The notes below the pieces were generated by a model that was not told the origin of the DNA, did not search any database, and saw nothing but the letters and a program-made list of their open reading frames with translations. The position numbers were made by a program, and so were the translations under genes. This document shows, one piece after another, positions 10,714 through 22,540 of a DNA stretch of 34,599 bases (its first letter is position 1; each line of letters starts with the position of its first letter). Source of the stretch: Azolla pinnata (lineage: Eukaryota; Streptophyta; Polypodiopsida; Salviniales; Salviniaceae); assembly GCA_037176905.1 (NCBI GenBank), contig JBBBWG010029054.1, positions 1 to 34,599 on the forward strand. The letters are read 5' to 3'.

Positions 10714-11440
10714 TCCATGCATGCATGCATGCATGCATAGTATGCACTATATGCATGTAAGGATGTATGCATGCTTCCGTCTATGCATGTATGCACGCAT
10801 GCATGCATGTATGTGTTGCGTATGTATGTATGCATGTATGTATGTGTGTGTATGTGTGCAGAAGCATGCATACATCCTTACATGCATACAGTGCATACAA
10901 TGCATGCATGCATGCATGTTTGTGTTGCGTATGTATGTATGTTTATGTGTGCGTGCCTTGGTTCCATGCATGCATGGATGGATGTATGCATGCGCGTGCG
11001 CTTGTATGTATGTTCATGCCTGTGTATGTACGTATGCACGCATGCATGCATGCATTCATGTGTGTGTACATGCATGGGTGGATGTTTGTATGTGTGCGTG
11101 GATGATGCATGCATGTGCGCATGCACGCATGGCATGCATGGCTTGATGTGTGTGCGTATGTGCGCGCGCATGCAAATACGTATGCTTGTACGTATGTACG
11201 CATGCATGCATGCATGGCTGGATGTCTGTACGTATGTGCGCGCGCATGCAAATACGTATGTTTGTACGTATGTACGCATGCATGGCTGGATGTCTGTACG
11301 TATGTGCGCGCGCATGCAAATACGTATGTACGCATGCATGGCTGGGTGTCCGTATGTATGCGCGCGTGCATGCATGCATATACGTATGTATGTACGTATG
11401 TATGTACGTATGTACGTATGCGTATGTGCATGTATGTACA
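10714..11440. repeat. ATGC/ATGT-type simple repeat upstream of MDAR
   Basis: Alternating GCATGCAT, TATGTATG and ACGTACGT stretches form 0.7 kb of nearly uninterrupted alternating purine-pyrimidine DNA. A higher-order unit containing 'gcgcgcgcatgcaaatacg' recurs at about 11162, 11239 and 11308. The tract ends about 36 bp before the MDAR ATG. Tetranucleotide repeats of this kind lack stop codons in all six frames, so long open frames here are not evidence of genes. Confidence 0.95.
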
Positions 11441-11476
11441 CGACGGGTCCACCATCGCCGTCCAAGAACCCCGGCT

Positions 11477-11688
11477 ATGGCGTTGGCTCAGAGCTTCAGA
11501 AGCATCCCTGCAGCGGCAGGACGAGGAGGCCTGATCTTCACCAGGAGACATCTGCACCGCTCCCGCTCCGACGACTCCTTGCACCACCAGTAAGTACAAT
11601 TGCTGCGTTCAATCGCATCTTCTGTGTAGGCTCCAATGATCTCACATTCCCCGCGATGACAAGGAGCGGTGACGCTCCCCCAGGGAGG

Positions 11689-11719
<31 letters not shown>

Positions 11720-14700
11720 TTCCGCATCCCCTACACGGTGCCTGATGGTGGATGCAAAGGAAAACTCCCGATATAGTGCTGCATCGCCCCGTAATCCATG
11801 TACGTCTAGGGTGTAACACGTATTCAGGATGCATCGGGTTCATCGAAGGTGTCGAGACTCGTAAGATTCCCGCTCATGGTTTTCTCCGCGATCCAACCTA
11901 CATGGTATGATTCGTGGGGCTTCTCTACGATGTTTTAAGTCTGCGGAAGACAATCACCAGAATGGAAACGCATTAGGTTTCCCCTTCTAGACATGCTCAT
12001 GGAGCTCAGATCCTTTTCCCGTGGGAACAAAAGTTGAATCAGCCGCCTTTGGCAATTTCCGATGAATAGATGTTGTCGCTGCCATAGGAAACATCGGTTT
12101 CGCTTTCTTCAAAGTGATATGATGATGGTGTTGATGAGTGCTCTTGCTTTAACTTACAAGATTGTATCAGTGCTCATTTCGATGAGTGCGGAAGTAGGTC
12201 ATCGATGTGCAATTTTTACTCAAATCACTTCTTCTTGTTTATTCTATGCATGCATCAGCTTACCAATCCAGATCTATTTTGAGGTTTCCCCCCATAATTA
12301 TAGAATATATTGCATTTAAAATTTTTGTACTCAGTGGGGTGGATTTCCTCAAATTTTCTCGAATTGTTTGAAGGTATGTCATCATTGGAGGGGGAAACGC
12401 AGCTGGATATGCTGCACGGGCTTTCATTGAACATGGTGTCAAGGGCGAGAACGTTTGCATCGTATCAAAGGAGGTAGGTATGTATTTGGGCATACGTGCA
12501 CGAGTGGAAGCATGAGAATAGAAACATGAAATGCGCGAATTAGCTCTCACTAGCTGGTTTAATTATAGAAACTAATGAAGCATAGTTTGAAAGTTATATG
12601 TAGATATCTTTGGTTTTACTTTTAAAATATCTGGGAAGGGTACATTGTATCTAGTTAGTAGCCTGTCATTAAATTTATCACATTCAATCTTTAATATTTC
12701 CTCAGGGTTAATTGGTAATGTCTTGCACAAACTAGAGTGTCCCCATTCTCATAATCACTACTACTCCGGTGTAATTCAGGCATTGCTTTCATTTTATAAC
12801 ATGTCCAAAACATCCATAATGAAACCATATATCTGGTTCTGCATTTTGATCTCGATGTTTTCACTTTGCAGAAGGTAGCTCCATATGAAAGGCCAGCATT
12901 GACCAAAGCATTCCTCTTTCCTTTAGACAAAAGTCCTGCAAGGCTTCCAGTTAAGAAATAACGTCATAATACTGTTTTATCTTGTTGAATGGCTACTACT
13001 ATTACCCTTCTTGCCGGTTTCCCATTTCCTGGTTCCTGAGAATGTCTGAAATTGCTGATCCAGGCATTTCACACATGCGTTGGAACTGGTAACCCTCCTC
13101 AAACCAAAGAATGGTACAAGGAAAAGGGTATTAATGTAAGGCTGATATTGTTAATTGTATGTAGCATCTGTGTTAATTTACAATCACAAGGGTTATAAAT
13201 CGTGCAAATTGTTTATTTCTGCAAAAGGTGCTCTATGATGCCTCAGTAACCGGTATAGATGTAAAGACGAAGACGCTCTCAACATCTTTAGGAACACATT
13301 TAAGCTACAATGATGCCATAATCGCCACTGGAGCTACTGCATCAAGGCAAGTCCTTGCAGTTCAATGAGTATCAATGTTACTGAGAACTTCCATATTCTT
13401 TTCCGTGTTTGTGATATAGAAAACACAATTGTAAGAGCTATTGAAATACAGCTAGTTTGCTTTAGATTTGATACGTGATCTATATAAACCCATGGTGCTT
13501 GGTGGATGCTATCATTGCTAAAACTTCCTCCCTATTGCTACTGCCTGGTCTGCAGGTTACCTGAAGTAATTGGGGGAGATCTACAGGGCATCCAGTACAT
13601 CCGTGATATTGAAGATGCAAATGCTTTGGTGGATTCCTTTGTAAGTGCTACTTCCCATCCGGAACATGAAGTTAAATGCTGAACCAAGATTACTTTTTGA
13701 TCGACAAAGTTAGTTTTAATGGTTAGATTTTACATGCATCAATAATTTAACTACTTCTGTGCTCAGAAACACTTCTTTTTGCTCCTAGATGTTTCACAAA
13801 TAAATGGCAGAATTTGTATGGAGATAGATAAACTTGATGTTAGATGGGACATGGCTCCCTCTTGAGAGGGTGTGTGTGTGTGTCTTATGTTTTATTGACA
13901 CTGTTCATTTGATTACAATGCACAGAAAAAATGCAAAAAATTGGTGATTATTGGAGGAGGATACATTGGAATGGAGGTTGCTGCAGCTGCTAGTGCTTGG
14001 AAGCTTGACACTACGGTAGAAGAAATGAGATTAGATATTTATGGGACCTTCCTGTTCAATGGTAGATAATCAAATTTCAATGTGGTGTCATGTTAGATGA
14101 TTTTTCCTGAGGCACATATGATGCCACGTCTTTTTACTCCAACGATTGCTGAAAAATATGAGGATCTTTACCAGAAGAATGGCGTGAAGTCAATCAAGGT
14201 AATAAAAACCACAAGAAATATCTCTATATGAGCCGATAATGTAGGGGGTGAGGTAAACAGAATGAAACCATTGAATGGAGCAGAGGTGACATCTCACTGT
14301 TTTGTAGGGTGTTACTGTAAAAAGAATGAAATCCTCGAATGGAAAGGAAGTTTGTGGTGTTGAACTGTCAAATGGAGACATCCTCGATGCAGACACAGTA
14401 AGTCAGTAACTACACATGGAACTCTTATGTATACCTGATTTGTAAAGGTCATATGCATGATTCAGGACGGGTTCTTTTATGCCAGGTTGTGGTAGGGATT
14501 GGTGCTAAACCTGCTATCAGCCCATTTATAGATTCGGGCCTTCGTATTTCTGAAGGTGGAATTGAGGTAGTGTTCTGTCCATAGAAATTTATGGAAGTAT
14601 GATCTAAGGCGCTATGGTCAATTGGCCTTTTATAGCATAGCTTATATTATGTTCTGTTAGGTTGATGGTCAATTTCGTACTAGCTGTCCTGGTGTATGGG

Positions 14701-15722
14701 CAATTGGTGATGTTGCGGCATTCCCTTTGAAGGTGTAGAGCTTCAGAGATGATGTGATTCACATGTCCAGAAGTTTATGTCTTCTCTTTCCATCAGCTAA
14801 AACTGAAACTCTCAACAGTTGTACAACAGAATCGTGCGTGTGGAACATGTTGATCACGCGCGGAAGTCGGCTCAGCATTGTGTAGAGACCTTGCTACGAG
14901 TGAAGAGCATTGAGTAAGAACTTGTGCTGGTGAATGTGTTTCATTTTCATTCGATATGTCATAATTTTACATTACGATGCAGCCATGACCCCTTTCTAAC
15001 ACATGGTTGAGCTACAATATTTCTCATACAGCTATGATTATTTACCGTTCTTCTATTCCCGGGTTTTCGAGCATCAAGGCAGTGAAAGGAAAATATGGTG
15101 GCAATTTTATGGAGACAATGGTAATATCCGTTTCTAGGATCAAAAGACTACTGTGCACTCACGTGGTGATTTCTTTTCTCTATCAATGCGAAGAAATTTG
15201 TTTCCCATTCTTGATATATTGGAACATGTTGAAAGCACTAGCACAAAATGCTTTATAATAAGTTCTAGTCATCAGTTTTTTTAACTTAATTTCTGTTTTG
15301 TTTCTCTAGTTGGGGAGGTTGTAGAAGTGGGCGATTTCAAGCCCAAATATGCAGCCTTCTGGATAGATTCAGGTATATCGAAGCTTCTATATATAGAATC
15401 TCGAAGAAGCGCATAGTTATTACAGATCATTGGTACTTAATGATGTGTCCTACACATGTTCATTCATGAAACATTTTCAGGGAAACTCAAGGGAGTATTT
15501 CTTGAAAGTGGCACAGCTGAGGTAACTAGTGCTTTCCATTTAGAATGTGCAATAAACGTGTGAAACTGCGCGAGCGAATACCTCATGTTTTTGATACAGG
15601 AATTCAGGTGTCTCGCAAAGCTTGCCCGACGTCAGCCCAAATTAGATACCGAGGAATTGCGACAAGCATCATCTGTGGAAGATGCTTTATCCATCAGTTT
15701 GGCAGCTGTAGAAGAAGGGTGA
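11477..15722 (+). CDS. MDAR: Monodehydroascorbate reductase, plastid/mitochondrial type
   Basis: The enzyme reduces the monodehydroascorbate radical to ascorbate with NAD(P)H, using FAD, in the ascorbate-glutathione cycle. Sixteen coding exons are 11477-11589, 12374-12473, 12872-12949, 13064-13135, 13228-13346, 13556-13640, 13926-14015, 14097-14198, 14308-14397, 14486-14566, 14661-14732, 14819-14913, 15032-15120, 15310-15372, 15481-15521 and 15600-15722. They give 470 residues, and every junction stays in frame. The N-terminal 38 residues are rich in Arg, Ser and His, with few acidic residues until the end, as in an organellar targeting peptide. The FAD motif is GGGNAAGYAARAF (43-55), the NAD(P)H motif is GGGYIG (199-204), and the second FAD motif is AIGDVAAFP (324-332). 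RVEHVDHAR and KIWWQFYGDN are family signatures. The overall match is closest to the Arabidopsis MDAR5/6 locus type. Intron 5 has a GC donor (AAG|GCAAGT). The upstream frame is open through the repeat, so the ATG choice rests on the targeting-peptide length. An AATAAA lies at 15795-15800. Confidence 0.96.
11694..11720. repeat. CT microsatellite in MDAR intron 1
   Basis: A run of about 13 CT units lies in the first MDAR intron (11590-12373, 784 nt), about 105 nt after the donor. A pyrimidine run of this kind is common near plant gene 5' ends. Confidence 0.9.
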
Positions 15723-15794
15723 CCATTTCAGTTGTGGGGAAAAAATTGAAAGAAAGCCAACTACAATAGAGGAATTGTAAAAAGAAATTTGCTC

Positions 15795-15800
15795 AATAAA
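15795..15800 (+). terminator. Polyadenylation signal of MDAR
   Basis: A canonical AATAAA lies about 73 nt after the MDAR stop codon, a normal distance for a plant near-upstream element. The cleavage site itself cannot be read from sequence. Confidence 0.5.
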
Positions 15801-16519
15801 AGGAGAAAATGTGTCATTCTCCACAGCTTGAATTGTTTCACAAAACATAACTTCATGACAAGAAACAAGAATTTCTTTCAATTAAGGGAGGCCTTTATAT
15901 GGATACTGGTTGCTACAAAAGACGGACTGATGTATGATATATCTACATGTGGTCAATTATATCAACCAAAATTTTACCGCTTGATTATATCATCAACCGA
16001 TATGACTCACCAATTGAGTCAAATCGAACGTGGCATAACGCTCCTGTGATTTTCCTTCTTTTGCCTATTTATGATTGCTAGGGGGAACCCATTTGCAAAT
16101 GAGTTGGCGTACTGACAATGGCTTCACCAACAGATGCGCATGTTTACAATCAGTCATGGTACAAGTAGATCCTTGCCTCGATCAAGAAGCGTCGATGATC
16201 ACCATCGACGACAAGATTACATAGGCATGGACAAGCCTTTGCAAACAAACAAGCCATGAATTGGATCCCTACAGAAGAAGTCAACGTGGATTGGCGACGA
16301 GATTATGTGCAATAAACGTGTCTTTTGATCAAAGCCAGTTAGCGACAATCAGAATTGGATCCCTACTGGGATTGTACAGATCCATGCTGAGGCAGGTGTC
16401 CATCCGAGACACCATCGGAGTTTTTCCTGACCTCAATGAAGGTGTAGATTGTCAGCAAACATTATGCAGGTGTTTGAATCGAAGCAAAGGCGAGGCAAGT
16501 CAGACACAACCGGAGCTCC
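15801..16519. other. MDAR downstream region, no gene recognised
   Basis: The first part is probably MDAR 3' untranslated and flanking DNA. A small perfect inverted repeat, cgtcgatg / catcgacg, lies at 16190-16210 with a 5-nt loop. The phrase 'gaattggatccctac' occurs twice, near 16258 and 16351, and appears to lead into the repeat array that follows. No protein family is recognisable in the 132-residue frame at 16261-16659. Confidence 0.5.
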
Positions 16520-17147
16520 TTGGCACGGGCGAGATGGATCCACAAGGGATCGGTCAACAAGATTCGCAGGATCTCCAAAGTCAGTTAGAGCAAATGAGAT
16601 CCTTACATGGCTGGAACACATACATACATACACACACATACACACACACACATACATAGAAGCCATGAGGGATCGACCGACGAGAATCACAGACATATCT
16701 CTAGAGTTGGTCTGAGCAAATCAGAGCAGATATAATCCTTGCATGGCTTGATACACATACATACGTATGGACAGACATACGCACATAGAAGGCACGATGG
16801 ATCGGCCGATGAGATTCACAGACATAATCTCTAGAGACGGGTCAGAGCAAATCAGAGCAGATGAGATCCGTGCTTGGCTGGAACAAACACATACATGCTT
16901 GCATACATGCATACATACATACATGGAAATCGGGTGACGAGGTTCGCAGACACAGATCTCAAGAGTCCGTCAGAGCAGATCAGATCCCTACTCTGACTAG
17001 AGCACATACATACACACATACATACATACATACATACAATCTCCAGAGTCAATGAAGAGCAAAGCAAATCCCTACTTGACTAGAACACATACACACACAC
17101 AATCTCCAGAGTCAATGAAGAGTAGATCAGATCCCTACTTGACTAGA

Positions 17148-17191
<44 letters not shown>

Positions 17192-17234
17192 TCCAGAGTC
17201 AATGAAGAGCAGACCAGATCCCTACTTGACTAGA

Positions 17235-17276
<42 letters not shown>

Positions 17277-17490
17277 TCCAGAGTCAATGAAGAGCAGATC
17301 AGATCCCTGCTTGACTAGAGCACATACATACAATCTCCAGAGTCAATGAAGAGCAGATTAGGCCCAGAACACATACACACACACACACACACATACATAC
17401 ATACATACATACATACATACATACATACATACATACATACATACATACATACATACATACATGCATACATACATACATACATACATACAT
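16520..17490. repeat. Nested minisatellite capped by CA/CATA microsatellites, upstream of RPS13
   Basis: About nine copies of a core unit occur. The core reads roughly 'atctccagagtcaatgaag' followed by 'agcagatcagatccctac' and 'ttgactagaacacata'. Cores start near 16572, 16699, 16830, 16953, 17039, 17101, 17189, 17271 and 17333. Each core ends in its own (CA)n or (CATA)n run of different length. Earlier copies carry an extra block with 'gatcggccgatgag' and 'cagacata', making units of about 120 bp; later ones have lost it. The last copy runs into about 100 bp of pure CATA ending near 17490. Confidence 0.93.
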
Positions 17491-17525
17491 GTAGAGAGCG
17501 ATGGGCATGTGGTGCAGGTGTGAAA

Positions 17526-17596
17526 CCTCCCATCATCACCATCATCACCACCATCACCACCATCATCACCATCATCACCATCATCATCATCATCTC
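17526..17596. repeat. CATCAC/CAT trinucleotide tract upstream of RPS13
   Basis: The tract consists of imperfect CATCAC and CAT repeats ending about 160 bp before the RPS13 start codon and directly next to the telo-box. It is probably promoter or leader sequence. Confidence 0.85.
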
Positions 17597-17602
17597 TGCT
17601 AT

Positions 17603-17611
17603 AAACCCTAA
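17603..17611 (+). promoter_or_regulatory. Telo-box of the RPS13 gene
   Basis: The sequence AAACCCTAA is a perfect plant telo-box, a motif known to be enriched near transcription starts of ribosomal-protein and other translation genes. It lies about 145 bp upstream of the RPS13 ATG. A second related element, AACCCTAACC, lies at about 17652-17662. Confidence 0.7.
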
Positions 17612-17755
17612 TTCCAGACCTCCGCCTTCAGACCCTTTCCTTTCTCTGTCGGCCGCTTCGAACCCTAACCTGCACGAAGCGGAAGCAGCCGCAGCAGCAG
17701 CAGCAGACGCCGCCGCCGACGCCCGCACAGCTCGTGCTTCACCAGGTCCACCACC

Positions 17756-20117
<2,362 letters not shown>

Positions 20118-21039
20118 ACATGCAGCTCTGCTTCATCATCATAGGAGCTTTTCCAGGAAAATTTTGACAGTGCTGTACTCCTGTTCAATGAAGAACAGTG
20201 TTTTTAGCTAGAATTTGCATTTATATGCAGACCTCCCATGGATTATTTAAAAGATGCTATGCCAGTCTTTTGGATTTTTTTTTTGTGTATTTGGAATTTA
20301 TGAAGGTATTTATTCGTGGATTGAGTATAAGCAAAATTTTCTCTGAGTTGGGACATTCGAATTGTTTGCAACGTGTTGGCCGGGCAGAGTTGTTGGATAA
20401 TGGCTGCATCTTAGGAGTTTGAATTTATGGTTCTCTGCTACTTTCGATGTTGAAAACGATGTGTCATTTCTTATATCATTTCAAGATGATTCTGTAGAAT
20501 AAATCTTATTCTCCTTGCATTTACTTAATCTGTGCAATAGTGAGGTGATGGTGAACCTTGATTATACATCTACAAACTGGGAAGTCCTGCAGTCATGGAC
20601 TACGCAAGAGCTGTTAGCGTATATCCTGAGCAACATCTTGGATAGCCTGACAAGGCAATCTTTGTCTCTACTGATTTGGGTTATTTATGCATTACCCACC
20701 ATGTGCATGATGGGTGTGATGCTACATGGAGATGCTGATAATGAACTGAGGTTTGGGCTTGGGTTTCCTTTCTGTTTCATATTGGTGTTAGATTTGTTTA
20801 CTGCGTAAACCTCATATAGATTGGTGTTGCTGATAATGAACTGAGATTTGGGACTTTCTGTTCCATATTGGTGTTAGATTTGTTTACTGCGTAAACCTCA
20901 TATAGATTGGCTAGACTTGGATAGGTTGTTGGTTGATAGTGTCTATGGTTTTTGAACATTTTCTTTGCAACATTCCGGTGTGATCAACCAAAGATATGCA
21001 TGAATATGTTGATGACTCTTGAATGTGCTTATGATAGTA
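20118..21039. other. RPS13 3' flank with a 96 bp tandem duplication
   Basis: The RPS13 3' untranslated region is included; an AATAAA occurs near 20498, which is late for this gene. A two-copy direct duplication begins with 'gctgataatgaactgag' at 20733 and again at 20829 (period 96) and continues to about 20910 through 'tttactgcgtaaacctc'. No gene is recognised. The 97-residue frame at 20515-20808 covers part of the duplication and shows no family signature. Confidence 0.6.
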
Positions 21040-22290
21040 TCAAGACCCATAAAAAAAAAGGGAAATTCTTCCCAGACCCATAAATCAAAGAACTCGTGAT
21101 AGTATCAAGACAATAAATTTTTAAGGCAAATTTATCCGTGATTTCTCATGCAGTTTAAAAATCAAAGAATTGATGACATTGTTTAGACAATAATTTGGAG
21201 ACAAATATATCCCTGATTTCTCATGCAATTTAAAAATCAAAGAATTGATGACATTGTTTAGACAATAATTTGGAGACAAATATATCCCTAATTGCTCCTC
21301 TAGTTTGAAAACCAAAAAAACAAAAACAAGACATTCTTCCCAAACCCATAAATCGAAGAGCTTGCCATAGTACCTAGAGAATAATTTTTGGAGACAAATT
21401 TATCCCTAATTCCTCAAGCTATTTAAAAATCAAAGAACTAATGACATTGTTTAGACAGTAATTTGGAGACAAATATATCCCTAATTGCTCCTCGAGTTTG
21501 AAAACCCAAAAAACAAAAGAAGGGAATTCTTCCCAAACCCATAAATCGAAGAGCTTTGACAATATCTAGAGAATAATTTTTGGAGACAAATTTATCCCTA
21601 ATTCCTCATGCAGTTTAAAAATCAAAGAACTAATGACATTGTTTAGACAGTAATTTGGAGACAAATATATCGCTAATTGCTCCTCCAGTTTGAAAACCGA
21701 AAAAGAAATAAAACAAGAAATTCTTCTCAAACCCATAAATCGAAGAGCTCACGAAAGTACCTAGACAATAATTTTTGGAGACAAATTTATCCCTAATTTC
21801 TCCTACAGTTTAAAAATCAAAGAACTAATAACACTGTTTAAACAGTAATTTGGAGACAAATACATCCCTAATCGGTCCTCCAATTTGAAAACCAAAAAAA
21901 ATAAAAGGAAATTCTTCACAGACCCATAAATCGAAGAGCGCTAACAGTATGTAGGCAATAGTTTTTGGAGACAAATTTATCCCTAATTTCTCATACAGTT
22001 TAAAAATCAAAGCACTAATGACATTGTTTAGACAATAATTTGGAGACAAATATATCCCTAATTGCTCTTCCAATTTGGAGGAGGGGGAGNNNNNNNNNNT
22101 TGGGGAAAAAGATATACCTAATTGTCCCCCCAATTGGGAACCCCCCCCCCCCCCCCAAAAAAAAAAGGAAATTCTTCCCATACCCATAAATCGAAGAGCT
22201 TCTTGACAGTATTTGGGCAATAATCTGGTGACAAATTCATCCCTAATTTCTCCTGCAGCTTCAAAACCAAAAAAAAGAAAAAAGAAAAAA
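21040..22290. repeat. Tandem repeat, about 193 bp unit with internal half-repeats
   Basis: The anchor 'cccataaatcgaagagc' recurs near 21344, 21538, 21733, 21923 and 22182, with diverged copies at 21076 and 22358. The period is about 190-195 bp except across the gap. Each unit contains two related halves, one with 'tttttggagacaaattt' and one with 'tttggagacaaatatat', each followed by 'ccctaatt.ctc' and a 'cagttt.aaaa' phrase. The unit is therefore a diverged dimer of about 95-bp monomers. The array includes an assembly gap and ends at the upstream region of the coatomer gene. Confidence 0.92.
22090..22099. other. Assembly gap (10 N) beside homopolymer runs
   Basis: Ten N bases interrupt the tandem repeat. 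Next to them are G-rich sequence, a run of about 17 C and a run of about 10 A (22141-22167). This combination suggests low-quality or collapsed assembly, so the local sequence and copy number should not be trusted. Confidence 0.95.
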
Positions 22291-22429
22291 AGAAAACCAA
22301 GAAATTCTTCTCAATTTCTTTTAAAAACAACAAAGAAAACAGGAGAAATTCTTCTCAGACCACAAATTTGAAGAACCCGAGTTCGAATCCCGCAAAAGCC
22401 ACAATTCAAGTCCCGTAAGAAAACACACA

Positions 22430-22500
22430 CACTTCACAAAACACACACACACAGAGAAAAGACAGAAGAACAGAAGAACAGAAGAACAGAAGAGAGAGTG
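22430..22500. repeat. CA run and AGAAC repeat just upstream of COPG
   Basis: Short ACAC runs are followed by four copies of the purine-rich unit 'agaacagaag' immediately before the COPG ATG (22541). It is probably 5' untranslated or core promoter DNA. Confidence 0.75.
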
Positions 22501-22540
22501 TTCAGATCCGATCTGCGCAGCAGCTCCCCGTCGCTCGGCT

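Noticed and set aside
10703..11745. Long open frames of up to 324 codons on both strands rich in Met, His, Cys, Ala, Tyr and Val
   Set aside because: They are translations of ATGC/ATGT tetranucleotide repeats, which have no stop codons in any frame. No domain or codon bias supports a protein.
14990..15031. An earlier acceptor for MDAR exon 13 (cag at about 14980-14982)
   Set aside because: It reads into a stop after a few codons (THG then stop). The acceptor at 15031 gives DYDYLPFFYSRVFEH, which matches the family.
22376..22400. A tRNA T-arm-like phrase (gagttcgaatcccgc)
   Set aside because: There is no A box, anticodon arm or acceptor stem in the 80 bases upstream. It could be a worn tRNA-derived SINE end, but nothing else supports that.
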